A stretch of DNA of 64,000 nucleotides from Streptomyces sp. Ncost-T10-10d (GTDB taxonomy: Bacteria; Actinomycetota; Actinomycetes; Streptomycetales; Streptomycetaceae): contig NZ_FMDF01000138.1 in the NCBI RefSeq assembly GCF_900091955.1, forward strand, positions 62,001 through 126,000. The letters are read 5' to 3'. The notes beneath the pieces were generated by a model. That model searched no databases. It saw only the letters and a list, made by a program, of their open reading frames with translations, and was not told the origin of the DNA. Below are positions 7,394 to 15,420 of the stretch, piece after piece. Each line of letters starts with the position of its first letter. Position 1 is the first letter of the stretch. The translations under genes were made by a program, and so were the position numbers.

Positions 7394-8449
7394 GTGCAGG
7401 AACTCCACGACGCCCCCCTCGCCCCCCTGACGACCTTCCGGCTCGGCGGCCCCGCCGCCCTCCTCCGCACGGCGACGACCGACGCCGAGGTGATCGAAGC
7501 CGTGCGCGAGGCCGACGAGAGCGGCACCCCGCTCCTCGTCATCGGCGGCGGCAGCAACCTGGTCATCGGCGACAAGGGCTTCGACGGCACTGCCCTGCGC
7601 ATCGCGACCAAGGGCTTCGCCCTGGACGGCGGGACGCTGGAACTGGCCGCCGGGGAGGTCTGGACGGACGCCGTCGCCCGCACCGTCGAGGCCGGTCTGG
7701 CAGGCATCGAGTGCCTGGCCGGAATTCCGGGCTCCGCGGGGGCGACGCCGATCCAGAACGTGGGCGCCTACGGCCAGGAAGTGTCCTCCACCATCACGGA
7801 GGTCGTCGCCTACGACCGGTACACCCGCGAAACGGTCACCATCCCGAACGCCGAGTGCGCATTCTCGTACCGGCACAGTCGGTTCAAGGCCGAACCCGAC
7901 CGCTTCGTCGTGCTGCGTGTCCGCTTCGAGCTGGAAGAGGCGGGCGGTCTGTCCGCGCCCCTGAAGTACCCCGAAACGGCCCGCGCCATGGGCGTCGAAC
8001 AGGGCGAGCGCGTGCCCGCCGCGGCCGCCCGTGAAACGGTGCTCAGGCTCCGCGCCGGCAAGGGCATGGTGCTGGACCCGGAGGACCACGACTCCTGGTC
8101 GGCCGGTTCCTTCTTCACCAACCCGATCCTGGAGGAGGCGGAGTACGAGGCGTTCCTCGCCCGCGCCAAGGACCGGCTCGGCTCCGAGGTGACGCCCCCC
8201 GCCTTCCCCGCGGGCGGGGGACGCATCAAGACCTCCGCGGCCTGGCTCATCGACAAGGCCGGTTTCACCAAGGGATACGGCACGGGACCGGCCCGTATCT
8301 CCACCAAGCACACCCTCGCGCTCACCAACCGCGGCGGCGCGACCACCGAGGACCTCCTCGCGCTCGCCCGTGAGGTCGTCGCCGGGGTCCATGAGGCATT
8401 CGGCGTCACGCTCGTCAACGAACCCGTGACGGTCGGCGTGAGCCTGTAG
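7394..8449 (+). CDS. murB: UDP-N-acetylenolpyruvoylglucosamine reductase
   Basis: A 351-residue MurB, the flavoenzyme that completes UDP-N-acetylmuramic acid synthesis in the cytoplasm. The FAD domain shows TTFRLGGPA and VIGGGSNLVIGDKGF; the substrate domain shows GIPGSAGATPIQNVGAYG, AFSYRHSRFK and the catalytic serine loop DSWSAGSFFTNPIL. The C-terminal NEPVTVG carries the conserved Glu. Length suits a type I MurB. The GTG has no Shine-Dalgarno, and TACTCT lies eight bases upstream, so leaderless translation is possible. Confidence 0.95.
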   Translation: MQELHDAPLAPLTTFRLGGPAALLRTATTDAEVIEAVREADESGTPLLVIGGGSNLVIGDKGFDGTALRIATKGFALDGGTLELAAGEVWTDAVARTVEAGLAGIECLAGIPGSAGATPIQNVGAYGQEVSSTITEVVAYDRYTRETVTIPNAECAFSYRHSRFKAEPDRFVVLRVRFELEEAGGLSAPLKYPETARAMGVEQGERVPAAAARETVLRLRAGKGMVLDPEDHDSWSAGSFFTNPILEEAEYEAFLARAKDRLGSEVTPPAFPAGGGRIKTSAAWLIDKAGFTKGYGTGPARISTKHTLALTNRGGATTEDLLALAREVVAGVHEAFGVTLVNEPVTVGVSL

Positions 8450-8461
8450 CAGGCCCGCCGC

Positions 8462-9097
8462 TCAGTACGCCACGCCCACGCCCTGCTTCACCGCCGCCGG
8501 ATCGTCGATCAGCGCCAGCATCGCGTGCGCCACATCGGCCCGCGAGATGGACCGGCCGCTGCGCGGGTTGCTGCCGTAGACCGTGCGGTACGTCCCCGTG
8601 AGCGGTCCATTGGTGAGCTTCGGCGGCCGTACGGACGTCCAGTCCGTCGCGCTGCGGGCCAGCGCGGCCTCCATCAACGTCAGGTCCGCGTAGACCTCCT
8701 TGAGGATCGCCCCGATCGCCTTCAGCATCATCCGGTCCAGCAGCGGGTCGTCCGCCGGCTTCGGTGCGACCGGGGCCGCGCTGACCACCAGCAGCCGCCG
8801 CGTCCCCTCGGCCTCCATCGCCCGCAGCACCGACCGGGTGAGCCGCTCGGCGATCCCGTCGGCCTTCCGGCCGCGTGAGCCGAGGCCGGAAAGCACGGCG
8901 TCCCGGCCCGCGACCGCCTCGCGCAGCGCCTCCGGGTCGTCGATGCGCGGCGCTGTGAGGACCTGTACGTCGGAGAGCAGGACGGGCAGTCGCGCCGGAT
9001 CACGGACCACCGCCGTCACTTCATGGCCCGCCGCCACCGCCTGGCGGACGATCTCCCGGCCGATGCCGCCCGTCGCACCGAACACTGTGATCCTCAT
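8462..9097 (-). CDS. NAD(P)H-binding SDR-family protein (TetR-linked)
   Basis: A 211-residue atypical SDR with MRITVFGATGGIGREIV at the N terminus and DWTSVRPPKLTNGPLTG, the pattern of NAD(P)H-binding NmrA/biliverdin-reductase-like proteins. It is transcribed divergently from a TetR gene, and a long palindrome (9121-9153) lies in the shared promoter region, so it is probably the repressor's target. The ATG at 9097 has a GGGAGG upstream; the frame upstream of it runs into the operator. Confidence 0.87.
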   Translation of the reverse strand: MRITVFGATGGIGREIVRQAVAAGHEVTAVVRDPARLPVLLSDVQVLTAPRIDDPEALREAVAGRDAVLSGLGSRGRKADGIAERLTRSVLRAMEAEGTRRLLVVSAAPVAPKPADDPLLDRMMLKAIGAILKEVYADLTLMEAALARSATDWTSVRPPKLTNGPLTGTYRTVYGSNPRSGRSISRADVAHAMLALIDDPAAVKQGVGVAY

Positions 9098-9120
9098 TGC
9101 GCACCCTCCCAGGGTGGGTA

Positions 9121-9153
9121 AGTATTCACTCACCCCTAGAGTGAGTGGATACT
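9121..9153. promoter_or_regulatory. TetR operator between SDR gene and tetR
   Basis: AGTATTCACTCAC-7 nt-GTGAGTGGATACT: 13-base arms matching at 12 positions. It is centred between the divergent starts at 9097 (minus) and 9185 (plus), where it could repress both genes. Confidence 0.75.
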
Positions 9154-9184
9154 CACCACCTCGTCAAGCTTCATTGGAGTGCAC

Positions 9185-9790
9185 ATGGAGCAGAAGCCGG
9201 CCCGCGTCCGCATCGTCGACGCTGCCCATCAGCTGATGCTCACCATCGGCCTGGCCCGCGCCACCACCAAGGAGATCGCCCGAGCCGCAGGCTGCTCGGA
9301 GGCCGCGCTCTACAAGCACTTCCCCAGCAAGGAAGAGCTGTTCGTGGCCGTGCTCAAAGAGCGGCTGCCCAGGCTCAACCCGCTGCTGAAGCGGCTCATC
9401 GCGACCCCTGGGGTGGGGGAGCGCACCGTCGAGCAGAACCTCACCGAGATCGCCCGCCAGGCCGCCCTCTTCTACGAACAGAGCTTCCCGATCGCCGCCT
9501 CGCTGTACGCCGAGCCCAGGCTCAAGGAACGCCACAACGCGGTGATGAGGGAGCTGGGCACCGGCCCGCACATGCCCATCCGCGGCCTGGACGCGTATCT
9601 GCGCTCCGAGCAGGCCGCCGGGCGGGTGCGGTCCGACGTGGACACCTATGCGGCCGCGTCACTGCTCCTCGGCGCCTGCGCGCAGCGGGCGTTCGCCTAC
9701 GAGGCCACGGAGGCCGGCGGGCCGCCGCAGTCCCTCGACGCGTTCGCCGCGTCCGTGGCCAGGACGCTGATGCAGGGCGTCGGGGAGTAG
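9185..9790 (+). CDS. TetR-family transcriptional regulator
   Basis: A 201-residue TetR protein with HTH ATTKEIARAAGCSEAALYKHFPSKEELF at residues about 30-57. A GTG six bases upstream is in frame, but it overlaps the GGAG that serves the ATG at 9185, so I chose the ATG. It is divergent from the SDR gene, with the palindromic operator between them. Its last 94 bases overlap the 3' end of the convergent adenosine deaminase gene. Confidence 0.9.
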   Translation: MEQKPARVRIVDAAHQLMLTIGLARATTKEIARAAGCSEAALYKHFPSKEELFVAVLKERLPRLNPLLKRLIATPGVGERTVEQNLTEIARQAALFYEQSFPIAASLYAEPRLKERHNAVMRELGTGPHMPIRGLDAYLRSEQAAGRVRSDVDTYAAASLLLGACAQRAFAYEATEAGGPPQSLDAFAASVARTLMQGVGE

Positions 9791-10860
9791 GCCGGGCCCG
9801 TCCGGCGGTCGGGGGGAATCAATCCCGGACCAGGTTCCTGGCCCGCCGGCTTCGACAGCCAGTCATCGATGCCCGCCAGGAGCTCCGTCCGTACCGTGGC
9901 CGGCGCTGCGGAGCCGCGCACCGACTGCCTGGCCAATTCCGCCAGCTCCTCGTCCGTGAACGCGTGGTGGCGCCGCACGAGGTCGTACTGCGCGGCCAGC
10001 CGGGAGCCGAAGAGCAGCGGATCGTCCGCACCCAGTGCCATCGGTACCCCGGCTTCGAACAATGTGCGCAGGGGTACATCGGCGGGCTTCTCGTAGACGC
10101 CCAGCGCCACGTTCGACGACGGGCACACCTCGCAGGTCACCCCGCGCTCCGCCAGCCTGCGCAGCAGCCTCGGGTCCTCGGCGGCCCGTACGCCGTGCCC
10201 GATCCGGGCCGCGTCCAGATCGTCCAGACAGTCCCGCACGCTCGCAGGGCCGGCCAGCTCGCCGCCGTGCGGGGCCGCCAGCAGACCGCCGTCGCGGGCG
10301 ATGGCGAAGGCCCGGTCGAAGTCCCGGGCCATTCCCCGGCGCTCGTCGTTGGAGAGCCCGAATCCGACGACGCCGCGGTCCACGTACCGCACCGCGAGCC
10401 GGGCCAGCGTCCGGGCGTCCAGCGGATGCTTCATACGGTTCGCCGCGATCACCACCCGGATCGGCAGACCGGTCTCCCGCGAGGCGCTGTCCACCGCGTC
10501 CAGGATGATCTCGATCGCCGGGATCAGCCCGCCGAGCAGCGGGGCGTACGACGTGGGATCGACCTGGATCTCCAGCCAGCCGGAGCCGTCCGAGACGTCC
10601 TCCTGGGCCGTTTCGCGCACGAGCCGCTGGATGTCCTCGGGGGCCCTCAGGCAGGACCGGGCGATGTCGTAGAGCCGCTGGAAGCGGAACCATCCGCGCT
10701 CGTCCGTGGCCCGCAGCCTGGGCGGCTCGCCGCTGGTCAGGGCCTCCGGCAGACGCACGCCGTACTTGTCGGCGAGTTCGAGCAGGGTCGTGGGCCGCAT
10801 CGACCCGGTGAAATGCAAGTGCAGGTGGGCCTTGGGCAACAGCCGTACATCACGCTCCAT
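9697..10860 (-). CDS. add: Adenosine deaminase (or adenosine-deaminase-like)
   Basis: A 387-residue purine-deaminase-family enzyme. The zinc and catalytic motifs are all present: KAHLHLHFTGSM, PHGGELAG with the catalytic Glu, RIGHGVRA, CPSSNVALG and LGADDPLLF. It converts adenosine to inosine in purine salvage; some family members prefer other substrates. The final 50 residues (after DDWLSKPAG) are proline/glycine-rich, unlike the family, and are encoded antisense to the tetR 3' end, which suggests a lost stop codon. The ATG at 10860 is preferred over the GTG at 10878 because conserved sequence begins near it. Confidence 0.88.
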   Translation of the reverse strand: MERDVRLLPKAHLHLHFTGSMRPTTLLELADKYGVRLPEALTSGEPPRLRATDERGWFRFQRLYDIARSCLRAPEDIQRLVRETAQEDVSDGSGWLEIQVDPTSYAPLLGGLIPAIEIILDAVDSASRETGLPIRVVIAANRMKHPLDARTLARLAVRYVDRGVVGFGLSNDERRGMARDFDRAFAIARDGGLLAAPHGGELAGPASVRDCLDDLDAARIGHGVRAAEDPRLLRRLAERGVTCEVCPSSNVALGVYEKPADVPLRTLFEAGVPMALGADDPLLFGSRLAAQYDLVRRHHAFTDEELAELARQSVRGSAAPATVRTELLAGIDDWLSKPAGQEPGPGLIPPDRRTGPAYSPTPCISVLATDAANASRDCGGPPASVAS

Positions 10861-10933
10861 TCGAAGATCCTGCCGCACACGTGGGCTTCAGCGGTAGCCG
10901 CTTTACCTATCGGATTGGCCCTCGAACAAGAAA

Positions 10934-10961
10934 GCGACCCCCGGCCGGAGCCGGGGGTCGC
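10934..10961 (-). terminator. Terminator of the aminotransferase gene
   Basis: Perfect 12-bp arms GCGACCCCCGGC/GCCGGGGGTCGC with a four-base loop. Read on the minus strand it is followed by TTTCTTGTT. It lies 20 bases after the aminotransferase stop. Confidence 0.85.
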
Positions 10962-10981
10962 CCACTGAATTCAGGACGTGC

Positions 10982-12208
10982 TCAGGCCTTGGCCTCGCCC
11001 AGCAGCTTCTGGAGCCGCGAGACGCCCTCGACGAGGTCGTCGTCACCCAGGGCGTACGAGAGCCGCAGGTAGCCCGGCGTGCCGAAGGCCTCGCCCGGTA
11101 CGACCGCGACCTCGGCCTCGTCCAGGATGAGCGCCGCCAGCTCGACGGCGGTGGCCGGACGCTTGCCGCGGATCTCCTTGCCGAGCAGTTCCTTCACCGA
11201 GGGGTACGCGTAGAACGCGCCCTCGGGCTCCGGGCACAGCACGCCGTCGATCTCGTTGAGCATCCGGACGATGGTCTGCCGACGGCGGTCGAAGGCGGTA
11301 CGCATCTCGGCGACGGCGTCCAGGTTCCCCGAGACGGCGGCCAGCGCGGCGATCTGGGCGACGTTGGAGACGTTGGACGTGGCGTGCGACTGCAGGTTGG
11401 TCGCGGCCTTGACGACGTCCTTGGGGCCGATGAGCCAGCCCACGCGCCAGCCGGTCATCGCGTACGTCTTGGCGACACCGTTGACCACGATGCACTTGTC
11501 GCGCAGGGCGGGCACGAGCGCGGGCAGCGAGGTGAACTTCGCGGTGCCGTAGACCAGGTGCTCGTAGATCTCGTCGGTGAGCACCCACAGGCCGTGCTCG
11601 ACCGCCCACTCACCGATCGCCTTGGCGTCGGCCTCGCTGTACACCGCACCGGTCGGGTTCGACGGGGAGACGAACAGGACGACCTTCGTACGCTCGGTGC
11701 GCGCCGCCTCCAGCTGCTCGACGGAGACCCGGTAACCGGTGGTCTCGTCGGCCACGACCTCCACCGGGACACCGCCGGCCAGCCGGATCGACTCGGGGTA
11801 GGTGGTCCAGTACGGAGCCGGGACGATGACCTCGTCGCCCGGGTCGAGGATCGCGGCGAACGCCTCGTAGATGGCCTGCTTGCCGCCGTTGGTCACCAGG
11901 ATCTGGGAGGCGTCGACCTCGTAGCCGGAGTCGCGCAGCGTCTTCTCCGCAATGGCGGCCTTGAGCTCCGGGAGCCCTCCTGCCGGGGTGTAACGGTGGT
12001 ACTTCGGGTTGCGGCAGGCCTCGACCGCGGCCTCGACGATGTATCCGGGGGTCGGGAAGTCGGGCTCACCGGCACCGAAGCCGATCACCGGACGGCCGGC
12101 GGCCTTGAGGGCCTTGGCCTTGGCGTCGACGGCGAGGGTGGCGGATTCGGAGATTGCACCGATGCGGGCGGAGACCCGGCGCTCGGAGGGAGAAGTTGCA
12201 GCGCTCAT
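10982..12208 (-). CDS. aspC: Class I PLP-dependent aminotransferase (aspartate aminotransferase type Ib)
   Basis: A 408-residue fold-type I aminotransferase. The visible motifs are GAGEPDFPTP, VTNGGKQAIYEA, SPSNPTGAVYS (substrate-binding Asn), TDEIYEHL, the PLP lysine in VVNGVAKTYAMTGWRVGW, and the carboxylate-binding Arg in YLRLSYA. It transfers amino groups between aspartate and 2-oxoglutarate; related enzymes also use prephenate or alanine. ATG codons lie at 12217 and 12208; I chose 12208 (MSAATSP), the start I recall for streptomycete orthologues. It is monocistronic with its own terminator. Confidence 0.92.
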   Translation of the reverse strand: MSAATSPSERRVSARIGAISESATLAVDAKAKALKAAGRPVIGFGAGEPDFPTPGYIVEAAVEACRNPKYHRYTPAGGLPELKAAIAEKTLRDSGYEVDASQILVTNGGKQAIYEAFAAILDPGDEVIVPAPYWTTYPESIRLAGGVPVEVVADETTGYRVSVEQLEAARTERTKVVLFVSPSNPTGAVYSEADAKAIGEWAVEHGLWVLTDEIYEHLVYGTAKFTSLPALVPALRDKCIVVNGVAKTYAMTGWRVGWLIGPKDVVKAATNLQSHATSNVSNVAQIAALAAVSGNLDAVAEMRTAFDRRRQTIVRMLNEIDGVLCPEPEGAFYAYPSVKELLGKEIRGKRPATAVELAALILDEAEVAVVPGEAFGTPGYLRLSYALGDDDLVEGVSRLQKLLGEAKA

Positions 12209-12433
12209 GACCCCCATGGTCCCAGACCGCAATCCCTGTCGGCACAGGGGTTTCAGGGACCGGACAGGACTCGGACAGCATGCGGACAACATGCGACCAG
12301 GAGTTGTCGGGAGCTATCTGTTCGACGCCGGGCCGCTGAGCACGTACACTCACCTGTCGTTGGCCTTCACCAGCCACACCGTTCCCACACCCGGAGCATC
12401 GGGGAAGATGCGGTAGGTTGGTGGAAACCACAA

Positions 12434-12506
12434 AGGGTCGTAGCTCAATTGGTAGAGCACTGGTCTCCAAAACCAGCGGTTGGGGGTTCAAGTCCCTCCG
12501 GCCCTG
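12434..12506 (+). tRNA. tRNA-Trp (CCA)
   Basis: A 73-nt cloverleaf: acceptor AGGGTCG/CGGCCCT, anticodon stem CTGGT/ACCAG with loop CTCCAAA (anticodon CCA), T-loop TTCAAGT. It lies 106 bases upstream of secE, the usual actinobacterial position. A possible promoter, TTCGAC-18 nt-TACACT, lies at 12321-12350. Confidence 0.97.
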
Positions 12507-12612
12507 CTACACACTCCTTCGCCAGGATGTGTGCGCATGTACGTACTTCAATGCACCGCCGTGCGGCTCCACCGGGCGCGGCACGGCCATGACCCGGAAT
12601 CAGGTGAGAAGC

Positions 12613-12900
12613 GTGACGGACGCCGTGGGCTCCATCGACATGCCTGATGCCGAGGATGAAGTGCCCGAGTCGAAGAAGAAGACCCGGAAGGGCGGCAAGC
12701 GCGGTAAGAAGGGTCCTCTGGGCCGCCTCGCGCTGTTCTACCGCCAGATCGTCGCCGAGTTGCGCAAGGTCGTCTGGCCGACTCGTAATCAGCTGACGAC
12801 ATACACCTCAGTGGTGATTGTCTTCGTCGTCGTCATGATTGGTCTGGTGACCGTGATTGACTTCGGATTCCAGCGGGTCATCAAGTACGTCTTCGGCTGA
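12613..12900 (+). CDS. secE: Preprotein translocase subunit SecE
   Basis: A 95-residue SecE. It has an acidic then Lys-rich N-terminal tail (SKKKTRKGGKRGKKG), the conserved cytoplasmic amphipathic motif ELRKVVWPTRNQL, and one membrane segment (VVIVFVVVMIGLVTVIDF). It clamps SecY in the inner membrane. The start is the GTG at 12613, with AGGTGA five bases upstream; the upstream frame runs through tRNA-Trp. The partner secY lies at 55.5 kb in this window. Confidence 0.94.
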   Translation: MTDAVGSIDMPDAEDEVPESKKKTRKGGKRGKKGPLGRLALFYRQIVAELRKVVWPTRNQLTTYTSVVIVFVVVMIGLVTVIDFGFQRVIKYVFG

Positions 12901-12973
12901 TCCCGCGGAGGGCGCCTCATGGGCGCCCCTTTCGCATGTTCCACCCATTTGTATCCAGGAAGAAGCAGCCACC

Positions 12974-13843
12974 GTGTCTGACCCGAACCTGAACGACGCC
13001 GACGAGCCGAAGGCGGGCGCCTTCGAGTCCGCCGAGGACGAGCTCGACATCGTCGAGGCGGCGGACGCCGAGGAGCCGGACCAGGCCGAAGCTGCCGACG
13101 ACGCCGTAGGTGAGCCCGCCGAGCAGGCGGCTCTGCACGCCGAGGACGACGACGCCGCGGAGGCCGACGCCGGTTCCGAGAGCGACGACGAGGAAGCCGG
13201 GGAAGAGGCCGAGCCGGCCGCCCCCGTCGACGCCGTCACCGCGCTGCGCGAGGAGCTGCGCGGCCTTCCCGGCGAGTGGTACGTCATCCACACGTACGCC
13301 GGTTACGAGAAGCGCGTGAAGGCCAACCTGGAGCAGCGCGCCGTCTCGCTCAACGTCGAGGAGTTCATCTACCAGGCCGAAGTGCCCGAGGAAGAGATCG
13401 TCCAGATCAAGAACGGCGAGCGCAAGAACGTTCGCCAGAACAAGCTCCCGGGCTATGTCCTGGTGCGCATGGATCTGACGAACGAGTCCTGGGGCGTCGT
13501 CCGCAACACCCCTGGCGTCACCGGCTTCGTGGGTAACGCCTACGACCCGTACCCGCTGACCCTGGACGAGATCGTCAAGATGCTCGCCCCGGAGGCCGAG
13601 GAGAAGGCCGCCCGCGAGGCCGCCGAGGCCGAGGGCAAGCCGGTTCCGTCCCGCAAGGTCGAGGTGCAGGTGCTCGACTTCGAGGTGGGCGACTCGGTCA
13701 CCGTCACCGACGGCCCGTTCGCGACGCTGCAGGCGACGATCAACGAGATCAACGCCGACTCGAAGAAGGTCAAGGGTCTCGTCGAGATCTTCGGCCGCGA
13801 GACGCCGGTCGAGCTCAGCTTCGACCAGATCCAGAAGAACTAG
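12974..13843 (+). CDS. nusG: Transcription termination/antitermination protein NusG
   Basis: A 289-residue NusG. An acidic, Glu/Asp/Ala-rich extension of about 95 residues, typical of streptomycete NusG, precedes the NGN domain (GEWYVIHTYAGYEKRVKANLEQ, LPGYVLVRMDL, VRNTPGVTGFVG). The C-terminal KOW domain is DFEVGDSVTVTDGPFATLQATI. It binds RNA polymerase at the clamp helices and couples to S10 or Rho. The start is the GTG at 12974. It is co-oriented with secE (73-nt gap) and closed by a U-tailed terminator. Confidence 0.95.
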   Translation: MSDPNLNDADEPKAGAFESAEDELDIVEAADAEEPDQAEAADDAVGEPAEQAALHAEDDDAAEADAGSESDDEEAGEEAEPAAPVDAVTALREELRGLPGEWYVIHTYAGYEKRVKANLEQRAVSLNVEEFIYQAEVPEEEIVQIKNGERKNVRQNKLPGYVLVRMDLTNESWGVVRNTPGVTGFVGNAYDPYPLTLDEIVKMLAPEAEEKAAREAAEAEGKPVPSRKVEVQVLDFEVGDSVTVTDGPFATLQATINEINADSKKVKGLVEIFGRETPVELSFDQIQKN

Positions 13844-13878
13844 CGGCTTTCCGCCAGTTTCTGGACACATGCCTACCC

Positions 13879-13924
13879 AGCAGGTCAGACCGGCTTCACA
13901 GCCTGTCTGACCTGCTCGGTTTTT
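13879..13924 (+). terminator. Intrinsic terminator between nusG and rplK
   Basis: A perfect 12-bp stem AGCAGGTCAGAC/GTCTGACCTGCT, with an inner GGC/GCC pair in the loop, followed by TTTTT. A weak promoter candidate (TTGGTC-16 nt-TATCGT, 13923-13950) and a second hairpin, CCATCCGG/CCGGATGG (13965-13984), lie in the rplK leader. Confidence 0.88.
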
Positions 13925-14019
13925 GGTCGCGCAGCCATACCCGTTATCGTTGTGCGGTATGCCTCCATCCGGATGACCGGATGGCGGCGAAACACTCTCA
14001 CTAGGACCCGGAGAGAGCA

Positions 14020-14454
14020 ATGCCTCCCAAGAAGAAGAAGGTCACGGGGCTTATCAAGCTCCAGATCAACGCCGGTGCGGCCAACCCGGCCCCGCCGGTC
14101 GGCCCCGCGCTCGGCCAGCACGGCGTCAACATCATGGAGTTCTGCAAGGCCTACAACGCCGCGACCGAGTCGCAGCGTGGCATGGTCGTGCCGGTGGAGA
14201 TCACGGTCTACGAGGACCGTTCCTTCACCTTCGTCACCAAGACTCCGCCGGCCGCGAAGCTGATCCTCAAGGCCGCGGGCGTGGAGAAGGGCTCCGGCGA
14301 GCCCCACAAGACCAAGGTCGCCAAGCTGACGGCTGCCCAGGTCCGTGAGATCGCCACGACGAAGCTCCCCGACCTGAACGCCAACGACCTCGACGCCGCG
14401 TCGAAGATCATCGCTGGCACCGCCCGTTCCATGGGCATCACGGTCGAAGGCTGA
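14020..14454 (+). CDS. rplK: 50S ribosomal protein L11
   Basis: A 144-residue L11: the N-terminal domain includes [37 protein letters not shown], with the prolines contacted by thiopeptides, and the C-terminal rRNA-binding domain ends [21 protein letters not shown]11 forms the GTPase-associated centre with 23S rRNA and L10. GGAGAGAG precedes the ATG. rplA follows 81 nt downstream. Confidence 0.97.
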
Positions 14455-14535
14455 TTCAGCCCCTCACGTCCTCAGTGGTAGGGCCAAGCGCTGGCCCGCA
14501 CCACGACTCCACACCCTGAAACCACAGGAGTAGAA

Positions 14536-15258
14536 GTGAAGCGCAGCAAGAACCTCCGGGCTGCGGACGCCAAGATCGACCGGGAGCGCCTCTACGCCCC
14601 GCTCGAGGCCGTCCGTCTCGCCAAGGAGACCGCGACCACCAAGTTCGACGGCACTGTCGAGGTCGCCTTCCGTCTGGGTGTCGACCCGCGCAAGGCCGAC
14701 CAGATGGTCCGTGGCACCGTGAACCTCCCGCACGGCACCGGCAAGACCGCCCGGGTCCTGGTCTTCGCGACCGGTGACCGTGCTGCGGCCGCGGAAGCCG
14801 CGGGCGCCGACATCGTCGGCGCCGACGAGCTCATCGACGAGGTGGCGAAGGGCCGTCTGGACTTCGACGCCGTCGTCGCGACCCCGGACCTCATGGGCAA
14901 GGTCGGCCGCCTCGGCCGCGTGCTCGGTCCGCGTGGTCTGATGCCGAACCCGAAGACCGGTACGGTCACCCCCGATGTCGCGAAGGCTGTCAACGACATC
15001 AAGGGCGGCAAGATCGAGTTCCGCGTCGACAAGCACTCGAACCTGCACTTCATCATCGGCAAGGTCTCCTTCGATGACACGAAGCTGGTCGAGAACTACG
15101 CCGCGGCGCTGGAGGAAGTCCTCCGTCTGAAGCCGTCCGCCGCCAAGGGCCGCTACATCAAGAAGGCCGCACTGGCCACCACGATGGGCCCCGGCATCCC
15201 GCTGGACGCCAACCGCACCCGCAACCTCCTCGTCGAGGAGGACCCGGCCGCCGTCTGA
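14536..15258 (+). CDS. rplA: 50S ribosomal protein L1
   Basis: A 240-residue L1 starting at GTG 14536 with an AGGAG upstream. Hallmarks are TVEVAFRLGVDPRKADQMVRG, VGRLGRVLGPRGLMPNPKTGTV and IEFRVDKHSNLHFIIGKVSF. It forms the L1 stalk near the E site. In E. coli L1 represses its own operon by binding leader mRNA; I did not identify the mimic here. It is the last gene of rplK-rplA, closed by a strong hairpin. Confidence 0.97.
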   Translation: MKRSKNLRAADAKIDRERLYAPLEAVRLAKETATTKFDGTVEVAFRLGVDPRKADQMVRGTVNLPHGTGKTARVLVFATGDRAAAAEAAGADIVGADELIDEVAKGRLDFDAVVATPDLMGKVGRLGRVLGPRGLMPNPKTGTVTPDVAKAVNDIKGGKIEFRVDKHSNLHFIIGKVSFDDTKLVENYAAALEEVLRLKPSAAKGRYIKKAALATTMGPGIPLDANRTRNLLVEEDPAAV

Positions 15259-15299
15259 GCCCCAGCGCTCGGCAGCAAGCCGCGTCACGTGTGACATTG

Positions 15300-15334
15300 A
15301 CGGGCCCCGCAACCTTTCGAGGTGCGGGGCCCGT
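15300..15334 (+). terminator. Terminator after rplA
   Basis: An 11-bp GC stem ACGGGCCCCGC/GCGGGGCCCGT extended by ACCT-TTCG-AGGT above one bulged A. It lies 42 nt after rplA and separates it from the lipoprotein gene. Confidence 0.85.
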
Positions 15335-15420
15335 CCTCGTATCCGTACGTGATCGGTGGCTGTGTCGGAGCTGTGCGTTAGCGTGAGGCTCCGAGAGCCG
15401 AACGAGGGGTGGAAGCGGAC

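Noticed and set aside
9145..10968. A 607-codon plus-strand open frame through tetR and antisense to the adenosine deaminase
   Set aside because: It conflicts with two genes supported by domain motifs and is Arg/Pro/Gly-rich noise.
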